Shown one piece after another: positions 25,630 through 35,300 of a stretch of DNA of 64,000 bases. Positions within the stretch are counted from its first letter, which is position 1. Each line of letters begins with the position of its first letter. The notes under the pieces are model-generated. The model was not told the DNA's origin. It did not search any database and worked only from the letters and a program-made list of their open reading frames with translations. Origin of the DNA: an uncultured Sphaerochaeta sp. (GTDB lineage: Bacteria; Spirochaetota; Spirochaetia; Sphaerochaetales; Sphaerochaetaceae); contig NZ_OY781062.1 in assembly GCF_963676285.1 (NCBI RefSeq), positions 310,001 to 374,000 on the forward strand. Reading direction: 5' to 3'. A program made the position numbers and the translations under genes.

Positions 25630-26862
25630 TTACATCAATGCCGAAACAGAGTCAGCAGCCTGCTTGGCGGTAATATCTCCTTTCATCACCTTGATAACCG
25701 CTTGGTTCATAGGTGAATAGAGATTCATCAGCTTAGGCCAGACAAATCGTGCATCAGTTTCCTTTCCAACATTGAGTGAGAGAAACTCATTTGCATGGGG
25801 ATCCTCGAGTTTGATGGGGAAGCTGATCATCGGGAAGTAACCACTTGGCAGGTTCTGGCTTGCTGTGGTAGCACCTTCTTCTGTGCAGAGCCATGCGAGG
25901 AAGGCTTTTGCCTCCTCAGGATACTTGGTTGCCCTATTCATCGTGATAGCCATATCGGGGTGGAAGCATATAGCCGTGTTCTTCCCCTTTGGAGCAGGAA
26001 TGGCAAACAAGCCCCACTCAAAGGAAGCATCCTTGTAGACACCGGCTGTCCAGCTACCATCCACGAACATGACTGCTTTCTGGCTGTTGAACAGTACCTG
26101 GCTGTCATTGTAGGTAACTGACTCAAAACCATCAGGACAGTATCGGGCAACATCTGCCATGGCCTGGTAAGCTGCTACAAAGTTTTTATCATTGAGAGGA
26201 AGTTCTTTATTCTCATATTTTACCCGCATGTCAGCTCCTCCGATATAATTGGGAAGCAGACCGAAGAAGAAGGTCTCAAGAATATCCCATTCATCAGCTA
26301 ATCCATTGGCAAGGGGAGTATATCCTCTGTTTTCAAGGGTTTTGCAAAGTGAGAGGAATGATTCCCAGTTTTCTGGAATGGCAAGTCCTTCCTTCTCAAA
26401 AATATCCTTGTTGTAGTATACCGCATGACTCACAGCTGCAAAAGGAACGGCGAACATGGTTCCGTCACTCATCTGCCATGGGGCAAGATTGCTGGCGGTG
26501 AAGTTATCCATGAGTCCAGGAATGTCCGTACAATCGGCAAAATATCCTGCATTGAACAACTCCTGACCTGCTGCATATGAACGAGCATACATCAAATCAG
26601 GGCCGGTTCCACTGTCCAATTGCAGACGCAGAGTAGCGTTGTAGTCTGGAGGATTTGTCGGTTGGAATTTGATCGTTACCTCAGGGGCCAGCTTTTTATA
26701 AGCAGCAAGCAAGCGATTCATCTGCTCTACATCATCGGTTCTCCAGGAACCCATGGTGAGCACCACCTCATCAGAGGCGGTAGCCTTTGAGCCTTGGGCG
26801 GAAACAGGAAGCAATACACAAAGAAGCAACAGCATAGGTAGAAGAACGTGCAATCGTTTCAT
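25630..26862 (-). CDS. Sugar ABC transporter substrate-binding protein
   Basis: A 410-residue extracellular solute-binding protein family 1 member. It has a cleavable signal peptide (LHVLLPMLLLLCVLLPVSAQG) and no lipobox. Visible features include VVLTMGSWRTDDVEQMNRLLAAYKKLAPEVTIKF and NKDIFEKEGLAIPENW. The ATG at 26862 is preceded by AAGGAG. The ligand is not identifiable. The nearby LacI and GH13 genes make a maltodextrin or other glucoside plausible, but no matching operator is seen upstream. Confidence 0.92.
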   Translation of the reverse strand: MKRLHVLLPMLLLLCVLLPVSAQGSKATASDEVVLTMGSWRTDDVEQMNRLLAAYKKLAPEVTIKFQPTNPPDYNATLRLQLDSGTGPDLMYARSYAAGQELFNAGYFADCTDIPGLMDNFTASNLAPWQMSDGTMFAVPFAAVSHAVYYNKDIFEKEGLAIPENWESFLSLCKTLENRGYTPLANGLADEWDILETFFFGLLPNYIGGADMRVKYENKELPLNDKNFVAAYQAMADVARYCPDGFESVTYNDSQVLFNSQKAVMFVDGSWTAGVYKDASFEWGLFAIPAPKGKNTAICFHPDMAITMNRATKYPEEAKAFLAWLCTEEGATTASQNLPSGYFPMISFPIKLEDPHANEFLSLNVGKETDARFVWPKLMNLYSPMNQAVIKVMKGDITAKQAADSVSALM

Positions 26863-26894
26863 ACAATACTCCTTCTTTAGTGAAATTTTGTTAT

Positions 26895-26924
26895 AGTATA
26901 GCATTAAATAAACTGATGTTTGAA
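26895..26924 (-). promoter_or_regulatory. Promoter of the sugar ABC operon
   Basis: On the minus strand TTCAAA (26919-26924) and TATACT (26895-26900) are 18 bp apart. They lie 33 bp upstream of the binding-protein start in the AT-rich divergent gap with adk. Confidence 0.5.
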
Positions 26925-27006
26925 AATTTTCTACATCTTTACAAGGGGAGGACAAAACAGGGGCATTGTGATAGGATGCAACTAATCTTCTGTTGTGAGG
27001 TGTAAC

Positions 27007-27636
27007 ATGAATTTAGTTTTTCTCGGCCCTCCGGGTGCCGGTAAGGGGACCATCGCGTCCGAAGCAAAAAATCATTTTGGCATTCCCCATATCTCGACCG
27101 GTGACCTATTTCGCAGTCATATCAAAGGGGACACAGACCTAGGAAAGCAGGTAAAAGCAATTTTGGCTGCTGGTGATTTGGTTCCAGACTCTGTAACCAT
27201 TGAGATGGTCAAACAGCGATTCCTTGAAGCTGATGCAAAGAATGGTTTTATCCTTGATGGATTCCCACGCACCATCGCCCAGGCCGACGCACTCGCTGAG
27301 ATGAAAACGCTTGATGCAGTAGTGAATTTTGTCCTTGACCGGGAGCAGATTGTTAAACGACTGAGTGGAAGAAGAGTCTGTAAATCTACAGGAAGAACCT
27401 ATCATATTCACTACAATCCTCCTAAGGTTGAAGGTATCGATGATGAGACAGGAGAGCCTCTCATCCAACGTGATGACGACAAGCCTGAAGCTATCCTGAA
27501 TCGCTTGAGTGTCTATGAGCAGCAGACAGAGCCCCTGATTGCCTACTACCGTGAGAAAGGGCTGTTGGTCGATATTGATGCTTCCTCAGCTCCCGATAAA
27601 GTTCTCTCTGCTCTGATCAAGGCTGTTCAGAAGTAA
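27007..27636 (+). CDS. adk: Adenylate kinase
   Basis: A 209-residue kinase with the P-loop GPPGAGKGT, STGDLFR, the GFPRTIAQA motif and a long LID (GRRVCKSTGRTYHIHYNPPK). The LID has only one Cys, so it lacks the zinc knuckle of Gram-positive forms. It interconverts ATP+AMP and 2 ADP. The ATG at 27007 follows GAGGTG. The last 20 nt overlap the convergent LacI gene. Confidence 0.97.
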   Translation: MNLVFLGPPGAGKGTIASEAKNHFGIPHISTGDLFRSHIKGDTDLGKQVKAILAAGDLVPDSVTIEMVKQRFLEADAKNGFILDGFPRTIAQADALAEMKTLDAVVNFVLDREQIVKRLSGRRVCKSTGRTYHIHYNPPKVEGIDDETGEPLIQRDDDKPEAILNRLSVYEQQTEPLIAYYREKGLLVDIDASSAPDKVLSALIKAVQK

Positions 27637-28678
27637 GTTCCTTTACGGAATCACGTTTGATCAACGTGTAGGGAATTTGAATATGGACGCTTTGCAAAGT
27701 CTCCTTGTTTATCATGTTAAACAGGGCTTCAGCAGCAAGGCGTCCTTTTTCCTGTGCTGGCTGGTCTACTGTTGTAAGGTGAGGAATGACACAGGTAGCT
27801 TCATCAATATTGTCGAATCCTGCAATAGAAATATCTTCAGGGACAGACAATCCCTCTTCATTCCAACTGACAATGCATCCGATTGCCACAATATCACTCA
27901 TTGAGACAACACAGGTGGGCCTCTTTTCGAAAGCCAAAATTTCCTTGCCTCGCAGTTTTCCGTCTGCAAGCGTAGGTTCACTCACCAGAACCGGTACATC
28001 TTGCAGTGAGATTCCCACTTCCTTCAATGCTTTCCTGAAACCCTCCATTCTTCGTTGGGGAAGGCCCATCTTTGTTGCCTTCTCAGCAAAAATGTCTTGT
28101 CCGAGAGAAATGATGCAGATGTTACGGTGTCCGGATTCGAGCACCGTCTTCATCAATTCATAGGAAGCCAACTCATCATCGATGTTAACACTGGGCATAT
28201 CTTCATCCGGAGTCCCGTCAAGGGTTACATAGGGGATCAAGCGGGTTTTCATAACTGAGACAATGTCCATATCGACCTGCATGCCCATGGTTATTAACCC
28301 ATCAACTGCTGCATTGCGTACTGCCTCGGTTACACTTTCATTCAATGGTGGAATCAGGGTAAGCGTATAGCCATATTTTTCACAGACGCCCCCGATGCCC
28401 AGCAGTACTTGTTGTGCATACGGGTTCTGCAGTGAGTAACGAATTTCCTGAGGAAGGAGAAAACCAATTGAAAGATGTCTACGAAGTGAGAAATTGCGAG
28501 CCATTGGATCTGGGATGTATCCAAGCCTTTCAGCGGTCTCAAGAATCTGGTTGCATGCCTTCTCGCTGATCCTTGACGGATCATTGAATGCAAAGGAGAC
28601 TGCGGTCTTGGAATATCCACTCTCACGGGCGATATCCTTGATTGTAGGACGTTTCATTCTGGTCGTTTGCTCTGCCAT
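27617..28678 (-). CDS. LacI family transcriptional regulator
   Basis: A 353-residue repressor with an N-terminal LacI HTH (TIKDIARESGYSKTAVSFAFND) and hinge (RNFSLRRHLSIGFLLPQ). A periplasmic-binding-like effector domain follows, with ISIAGFDNIDEATCVIPHLTTVDQP near the end. The ATG at 28678 follows GAGGA. It diverges from the GH13 gene, and a near-palindromic AAACCGGTTT lies in the gap (28775-28790), so it probably controls that gene and possibly itself. Confidence 0.94.
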   Translation of the reverse strand: MAEQTTRMKRPTIKDIARESGYSKTAVSFAFNDPSRISEKACNQILETAERLGYIPDPMARNFSLRRHLSIGFLLPQEIRYSLQNPYAQQVLLGIGGVCEKYGYTLTLIPPLNESVTEAVRNAAVDGLITMGMQVDMDIVSVMKTRLIPYVTLDGTPDEDMPSVNIDDELASYELMKTVLESGHRNICIISLGQDIFAEKATKMGLPQRRMEGFRKALKEVGISLQDVPVLVSEPTLADGKLRGKEILAFEKRPTCVVSMSDIVAIGCIVSWNEEGLSVPEDISIAGFDNIDEATCVIPHLTTVDQPAQEKGRLAAEALFNMINKETLQSVHIQIPYTLIKRDSVKELTSEQP

Positions 28679-28774
28679 GGTGCAATCCTCAACTTCGGCC
28701 GATATCCTACCACAATGTTGTATTGAAGGGGAACAACGCAGGTTGCACAGCCGCAAAACTTGGTATATTGTTAT

Positions 28775-28790
28775 ACTAAACCGGTTTTGT
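28775..28790. promoter_or_regulatory. LacI-type operator between the regulator and GH13 genes
   Basis: A CG-centred near-palindrome, ACTAAACCGGTTTTGT, contains a perfect AAACCGGTTT at 28778-28787. It lies 36-48 bp upstream of the GH13 start. LacI-family sites have this form, with a central CpG and flanking A/T half-sites. I found no second copy upstream of the ABC operon at 26863-27006. Confidence 0.7.
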
Positions 28791-28822
28791 AGTACAGTCA
28801 ACAAACAATATGAGGAAGTAAT

Positions 28823-30685
28823 ATGGTCAGTACAACCTGGAAACAATCCATCGATAGCAATGTCTCCGCCCTGTATGTCCAACCGCTCTACCCAAAGAAG
28901 GGTGAGATGGTGAGCGTATCGATACAGGTGGACTCATCCAACACCATCAATCAAGTCAGATTGGTGAGTTTTCAACTTGGACGTGAGATGCAGATAGTAC
29001 TGGATAAGGTGCAAGAAGGGTCTCGCACATTGTACAAAGGCAGCTTCAAGCTGGTGGATACTACAGCCTATTGGTATTTCTTCCTTCTAACGGATGAAAG
29101 AGCGTATTCCTATAGCAAGGTAGGGGTGAAGGCTTCTGTTCCTCCACTTGCAGAATGTTTCCATTTGGTCAGTGACCTGGTACCTGTAACGTGGGTGGGG
29201 AGTGCTGTCTGTTACCAAGTGTTTCCTGATAGATTCCGTAAGGGAGATCCAGATGTTGGAGCTAAAGAAGGACAATACAGGTTTGATGGGGGAGAGGTTA
29301 CTGTACACGGTTTTAATGAAATCCCCCTTGAGTTCGAGGAAGGGCGATGCCTTGATTTCTTCAACGGTGATCTGAAAGGAATTGAGGATGCCATTGACCA
29401 TTTCAAGAGACTGGGCGTAACGGTCCTCTACCTTAATCCCATTGGGATGAGCAAAACCACTCATCGCTATGACTGCACAGATTTCTTTCATGTAGATGAG
29501 AAGCTCGGGGGAGATGAGGCTTTTGCCCACCTCTGTGAGGCACTCCATAAGGAAGGGATTCGCGTAGTAGTCGATATTTCAATCAATCATACTGGAACTG
29601 AACATCCCTGGTACAAGAAGGCGCTTTCGGATCCCTCAAGCAAGGAAGCCACCTATTATTACATCAATGACGATGGCTCTGTAGCGTTCTGGCAAGATGT
29701 CGAGACGCTACCGCAGCTTAATTACAACAGCGATGAACTACGTGATTTGATCTACCGTAGCCCTGATTCCGTATTGCGTTCTTTTCTCAGGAAGCCCTAC
29801 CTCCAAGACGGTTGGAGACTTGATGTTGCAAGTGAAGTCGGAAGGAGGGGAGATGACCAGTTGTGCGAAGAGATATGGAGGGAAGTAAGACTTGCGGTCA
29901 AGAAAGAGAATAATCAAGCATACTTGGTAGGAGAGGACTGGGTGGATTCCACCCCATTTCTCCAGGGTGATATGTGGGATGCAACCATGAATTACCTGGG
30001 TAGCAGCCGGCCGATGAGAAGCTGGATGGGTGAGAAGGACCGATATATGGCAGATGGCTGGGGCCAGAATCCAGGGACGACAAGAGCCTTCAATGGGATT
30101 GAGTTTGCACAAGCGCTGCAAAGCCATCTGCAGTCAATGCCACAACAGATGCTTAGCATGCAGATGAATCTGATCAACAGCCATGATACCCCGCGTCTCT
30201 ATGCCCATCAGGAAATTTTTGATTTTTCTCTCTATGCTGGAATTGTGAAGTTGATGTATGTACTTCCCGGTATGCCGAATATCTACTATGGGGAAGAAAT
30301 TGCGCTTCCTGGTCCGTACGGCTCAGTTGAATCCGCTCGATATCCCATGCAGTGGGACCAAGAACAGTGGAACAAGGATTTCTTCTCACTCTATACACGG
30401 CTTGGACAGTTCCGCTCAGCTCATACTGATACCCTTGCCCATGGTGCTTGGAATCTACTCTATAGCGATGAATACTCTCTTTGCTTTGTTCGATACACGA
30501 ACCATGAGGCAATACTCTGTATCTTGGGAAAGCATGATAAGCCAACAACCATTACACTTGACAATACACTGTTGCAAATCACCTGTCTTGAAGGTTGTGA
30601 TGCAGAGAGGGCAATTGTTCATACTCACACGATTGAGGTTGCACTAAAGGAAAAAGATTCTTTGCTTCTGGTAGGTAAGCGGTAA
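28823..30685 (+). CDS. GH13 alpha-glycosidase (neopullulanase/cyclomaltodextrinase-like)
   Basis: A 620-residue alpha-amylase family enzyme with an N-terminal beta domain, then the (beta/alpha)8 barrel. The conserved regions are VVDISINHTG, the nucleophile D in GWRLDVASEV, the acid E in YLVGEDW, and the transition-state D in NSHDTPR. The QVFPDRF motif is also present. No signal peptide, so it acts inside the cell on imported maltodextrins. GAGGAAG precedes the ATG. It is controlled by the divergent LacI protein, judging by the shared operator. Confidence 0.94.
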   Translation: MVSTTWKQSIDSNVSALYVQPLYPKKGEMVSVSIQVDSSNTINQVRLVSFQLGREMQIVLDKVQEGSRTLYKGSFKLVDTTAYWYFFLLTDERAYSYSKVGVKASVPPLAECFHLVSDLVPVTWVGSAVCYQVFPDRFRKGDPDVGAKEGQYRFDGGEVTVHGFNEIPLEFEEGRCLDFFNGDLKGIEDAIDHFKRLGVTVLYLNPIGMSKTTHRYDCTDFFHVDEKLGGDEAFAHLCEALHKEGIRVVVDISINHTGTEHPWYKKALSDPSSKEATYYYINDDGSVAFWQDVETLPQLNYNSDELRDLIYRSPDSVLRSFLRKPYLQDGWRLDVASEVGRRGDDQLCEEIWREVRLAVKKENNQAYLVGEDWVDSTPFLQGDMWDATMNYLGSSRPMRSWMGEKDRYMADGWGQNPGTTRAFNGIEFAQALQSHLQSMPQQMLSMQMNLINSHDTPRLYAHQEIFDFSLYAGIVKLMYVLPGMPNIYYGEEIALPGPYGSVESARYPMQWDQEQWNKDFFSLYTRLGQFRSAHTDTLAHGAWNLLYSDEYSLCFVRYTNHEAILCILGKHDKPTTITLDNTLLQITCLEGCDAERAIVHTHTIEVALKEKDSLLLVGKR

Positions 30686-30702
30686 GCTGTCTATAGATAG
30701 TA

Positions 30703-30751
30703 TGCAACAAATTGCTTGATATTTGTTGCAATATGCTTGCAATAGTATAGG
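30703..30751 (+). promoter_or_regulatory. Promoter with inverted and direct repeats upstream of IMP dehydrogenase
   Basis: A 10-bp perfect inverted repeat (TGCAACAAAT at 30703-30712 with its complement at 30721-30730, 8-nt spacer) overlaps the -35 of TTGTTG (30723-30728) - 17 bp - TATAGG (30746-30751). TTGCAATA also repeats directly at 30726-30733 and 30737-30744, 11 bp apart. The overlap with the promoter suggests an operator, perhaps for a purine-responsive regulator. Confidence 0.5.
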
Positions 30752-30796
30752 TATCTGTGCACAATATGGTGCCAAAACCCTCTAAGGAGTTGCGTT

Positions 30797-32305
30797 ATGG
30801 CCTACCTCTATGAAGAACCCTCCCGAACATTCAGTGAATACCTGCTTATCCCAGGATATTCCAGTACTGAATGCATTCCAGCAAATGTGTCCTTGAAGAC
30901 ACCATTGGTCAAATTCAAGAAGGGGGAAGAACCCTCCATAACCCTTAATATTCCCATGAGTAGTGCCATCATGCAATCCGTGAGTGGAGAGGAAATGGCC
31001 AAGGCTCTCTCAAGGGAGGGAGGGATCAGTTTCATCTATGGCTCACAGCCTATCGATGCACAGTGCGAAATGGTAGCCCGTGTAAAAGCTTTCAAGGCTG
31101 GATTTGTTCCCAGCGATTCCAATCTCAGGGCGGAGGATACGCTTACAGATTTGATAGCACTCAAAGAGAAGAAAGGGCATTCTACCATTGCCGTGACAGA
31201 GGATGGCAGCAGCTCAGGAAGACTGCTTGGCGTGGTCTCTTCACGCGATTGGAGGCCAAGCAGGACATCTCTCGATACCCCGATAAACCAGATCATGACA
31301 CCATTTGCAAACCTGGTGTACGCCCGTGAAGGGATAACACTCAGTGAGGCAAATGACATTATCTGGGAACACAAACTCAACAGCCTTCCCATCGTGGATG
31401 ATAAGAACAGACTCAAGTACTTTGTCTTCAGGAAAGATTATGACTGTCATAAGGATAATCCTGATGAGTTGCTTGATGAGAAGAAACGTTATCGTGTTGG
31501 AGCTGGCATCAATACAAGAGATTACATGGAACGGGTTCCGGCCTTGGTTCACAGCGGTGCCGACGTTCTCTGTATCGATTCTTCTGAAGGGTACAGTGAA
31601 TGGCAACGCCTGACACTCTCCTGGATCAAGGAGCAGTATGGGGACCGCGTGAAGGTGGGTGCCGGTAACATTGTGGATAGAGAAGGATTCCTCTTCCTCG
31701 CTGAAAGCGGTGCTGACTTCGTGAAGGTCGGCATAGGAGGAGGATCAATCTGCATAACCAGAGAGACGAAAGGAATTGGAAGGGGACAAGCAACTGCCTT
31801 GCTTGAGGTCGCAAAAGCCCGTGATGAGTACTTCAATAAGCATGGAGTTTATATCCCCATATGCTCTGATGGGGGAATAGTCCTCGACTACCATATGACC
31901 ATCGCATTGGCAATGGGTGCCGACTTCCTGATGTTGGGACGCTATTTTGCACGATTCGATGAGTCTCCGACAGAGAAAGTGAATGTCAAAGGTTCCTACA
32001 TGAAGGAATATTGGGGAGAGGGATCTTCCCGCGCACGAAACTGGCAACGATATGACCTTGGAGGGGATGGAAAGTTGAGCTTTGTGGAAGGTGTCGATTC
32101 CTACGTACCATATGCAGGCCCATTGAAAGACAATCTCAACTTGAGTTTGAGCAAGATTAAATCAACCATGTGCAACTGTGGAGCGCTCAGCATTCCAGAA
32201 TTACAACAGAAGGCTCGATTAACCGTTGTCAGTTCCACTTCCATCATAGAGGGTGGAGCGCATGATGTGTTGCTTAAAGATTCCCAGGACTCGGTGAAAA
32301 AATAG
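30797..32305 (+). CDS. guaB: IMP dehydrogenase (kinetoplastid-like type)
   Basis: A 502-residue enzyme converting IMP to XMP, the first step to GMP. The TIM barrel is split by two CBS domains (about residues 100-220). The catalytic Cys loop reads [12 protein letters not shown] instead of the usual GxGSxCxTR with Pro, and the flap reads [20 protein letters not shown] instead of the usual YRGMGS. From memory these two segments match the IMPDH of Leishmania and Trypanosoma. An AAGGAG site precedes the ATG. Confidence 0.92.
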   Translation: MAYLYEEPSRTFSEYLLIPGYSSTECIPANVSLKTPLVKFKKGEEPSITLNIPMSSAIMQSVSGEEMAKALSREGGISFIYGSQPIDAQCEMVARVKAFKAGFVPSDSNLRAEDTLTDLIALKEKKGHSTIAVTEDGSSSGRLLGVVSSRDWRPSRTSLDTPINQIMTPFANLVYAREGITLSEANDIIWEHKLNSLPIVDDKNRLKYFVFRKDYDCHKDNPDELLDEKKRYRVGAGINTRDYMERVPALVHSGADVLCIDSSEGYSEWQRLTLSWIKEQYGDRVKVGAGNIVDREGFLFLAESGADFVKVGIGGGSICITRETKGIGRGQATALLEVAKARDEYFNKHGVYIPICSDGGIVLDYHMTIALAMGADFLMLGRYFARFDESPTEKVNVKGSYMKEYWGEGSSRARNWQRYDLGGDGKLSFVEGVDSYVPYAGPLKDNLNLSLSKIKSTMCNCGALSIPELQQKARLTVVSSTSIIEGGAHDVLLKDSQDSVKK

Positions 32306-32376
32306 GTGTTTTATCATACTTCTTACATGAAATGTGCTACAATGAGGTACTTTTTGTGGAATAAGGTGTAAGAGGT

Positions 32377-35300
32377 ATGAACGAGGTTGGGCACAGCGGC
32401 CCTAATAAAGAGCGAATGCTTTCTATCAACAACCTTCCCGGTGGAGTGGGGGTATATGAGCTCGGCGACGAGATACGTGCAACCTATCTCAGCAGAGGGC
32501 TGTCCAAACTACTCGCATACTCTCCAAAAGAGTTTCACAACTACAATGAACTGGATTTATTGGACTCCGTACATGAGAGAGAGCGAAAACGCATCAAGGC
32601 AGTTTTCCAGAAACTGAAAAGCAGTCACAAGGAATTGGATGTATCCTTTCGATTACAGCGTAAGGAAGATCGTTTCATCAGACTGCTTGGAAGGTACAGC
32701 CGTCACCATGGTCAATTCCCAGTTTATTACCTGGTGGCAAGTGATGTTTCAGAAGCTCACCAAAATGCCTTTGCATTGGAAAGACAGAATACCAGGCTCC
32801 AGTTTGCATTTTCTCACTCTACCTTGGAAATGTGGGAGTATTATCTTGATGAAGATCGTCTTGTTGCGTTGTCAAGAACGGTTCTTGGTGGCCATGCTCC
32901 CCTTGAGATTTACAACCCTACTGCATTCTTGCTTGAAGAAGGGTATATCCATCCTGACTTCTCAGTGACTCTTAACTATGATTTTGCACAATTGCAAACT
33001 GGCAATGAACCAGATTCAATCCTTTCAGTCCGTAGTGCAGCAGGCTCATTCAGATGGCTGAGATTGAGTTATGCTTTTCTCTCAGATGGAGAACAGGAAC
33101 ATCGCAGAGCGATTGGAATTTTTCAAGATGTCCATGATGAGATTGCCATGCGCCTGCAAGCATTAGGACAGGATAAAGCCTTTTTTGGAGGGTTTAATCT
33201 TGATTCTGGGAAACCGGTACTTGCAGACAACCGTGTTTGGAAGATGATGAATGGTTGTGATGATTTCTACACCATGTACGATTCAGTCCTGCAAGAAGCA
33301 ATTCAAAAAGAATATCTGCCTGTATTCCATGAAATTGACACCAGTGAGAAGCTAAAGCTTTTTGTGGAGGCCGGGAATAAAGAACTCACCATAGAAGCAA
33401 AAATGATACACCCTTTCCACAGGGAGGATGGGTATCGTTGGGTTAGGTTTCATTTCAATGTTTCTGTTGCCAACAATACTACCATTGGATATATCGCGAT
33501 CAAGGACATTGAGGCAAGCAAGGTTCAGGAGCAGGCCTTGGAGAAGCGGGCACACAGTGACAGCCTTACCGGTGTATATAACCGATTTTCACTTGAAGAA
33601 CTCGTAAGTCGGTATCTAAGGGATGGTGGGAACAGCGTTTTTTTCCTGATCGATATCGATCGATTTAAATTGATAAACGATACCTATGGTCATGACCTCG
33701 GGGATCGTGTGCTTAAGCGAATTGCTCTCCTGATGAGAACGGTGTTTCCGCAGGGAACGATTATTGGCAGGCTTGGAGGAGATGAGTTTGTTGCATATGT
33801 CCCGCATTTTACAGAAGCACTTCTACATGCCGGAGATGAGTTCTGCTGTCTTGTTGCCGAGGACAGGACGCTTGGGATTCTCATTACCTGTTCCCTTGGC
33901 TACTGCCTAAGCCCTGAGGATGGAACTACATTCAACGAACTGTATCAACATGCAGACCTTGCCTTGTACCATTCAAAAAATCATGGACGAAACCAGTGTA
34001 CCCACTATGTCTCTGAAATGGGGATGCATAAGACACTCTGTTGGACCAATCATGAGTGGATGTTGGACAATCTCCCTGACACGGTCTACTTGAGCGATAT
34101 GCAGAGCTATGATCTACTCTTTTTGAACAAAGCTGGCAGAGAGGCTCATTCTCCTGATACGAGATATATCGGCAAAAAATGTTATGAGGTAATTTTTCAT
34201 AGGGACCAAGTATGTGAACACTGTCGTTTCCAATCTCTCAGCTATGATACCTACAGTTTTTGGGAACAAACTGATGAGTCTTGTAGTGTATGGCTCTGCA
34301 AGGAGAAACTGATACTGTTCAACGATAAGCCTGCAAAACTTGCCATTTTGGTAGACCAATTGAAACAGGCCAAGCAAATTGCAGAGAAATCGGTCACACA
34401 AACGACAAAATTACATCTATCCAGGTCCAGCTATTTCAAGTTATTGCAAAGAGGTGACTCCTCCTGGGATTATGATGTCAATTATGATGTACTGACACTC
34501 TTTGTGTTTATCGATGGGCAACCATATGTAGAACAGGTGCATGGTTTTCTTGGACGTAATGCAGGTGTCAAAGCAATGCTTGCAGAGGATCGGATTACTT
34601 TTCGTAAAGCACTGAGAGAACGGATAAGTAATCCGGAAGGAAGGCCTATACAGGTTCGCCTTACAGTTTCATCAGGTTCTTTCATTCCTGTATTATTCTC
34701 TTACTACTACATGGACCATCGTATTGGTGGAAATGTTGTTCGTTTTTCACCTTCTGGTTATATTTCCCCAGAAAGTCCTCTCAAGGAGATTCTGCAGAAT
34801 TTCTCCGTTGCTCTGCTCCATCTTGCTTGCGAGCGTGATACGGTCACCTTACTTCTGGCGAATAGAAAATTCCATGAGCTGTTCAATAGTGAGGAAGCGA
34901 CACTGGAGAAAGACCCTCTTGGATGGCTCTTGCCTTCAGAAAGGAACAATGTACTCTCACGTATAAGAAGTTTGCAGGAAAATCACATTCGGGGAGAGAC
35001 GTTCATGGTGGTTGGCCATGACAACCGATACTTCTCGCTCACCTGTCAACTTGGAACCTGTTACGGTTATGTCCAGATGGTTACCTTTACCCTTCAGGAT
35101 GTCAGTCGTGAACATAAATTGCAGCAACTGAACAAGCGTATACTTCCTTATATCGAGCAGAGTAGGGAAGGTATTGCTGTTTTCTCCCTGGAGTCGTATT
35201 CCCTGGAGTTGCAGTATGCAAATGAGACCCTTGCAGCTCTCCTGGGGTATGAACGTGAGGATTTATTTGCGCAACTCAAGAGCAATGCAATGCAACTCTT

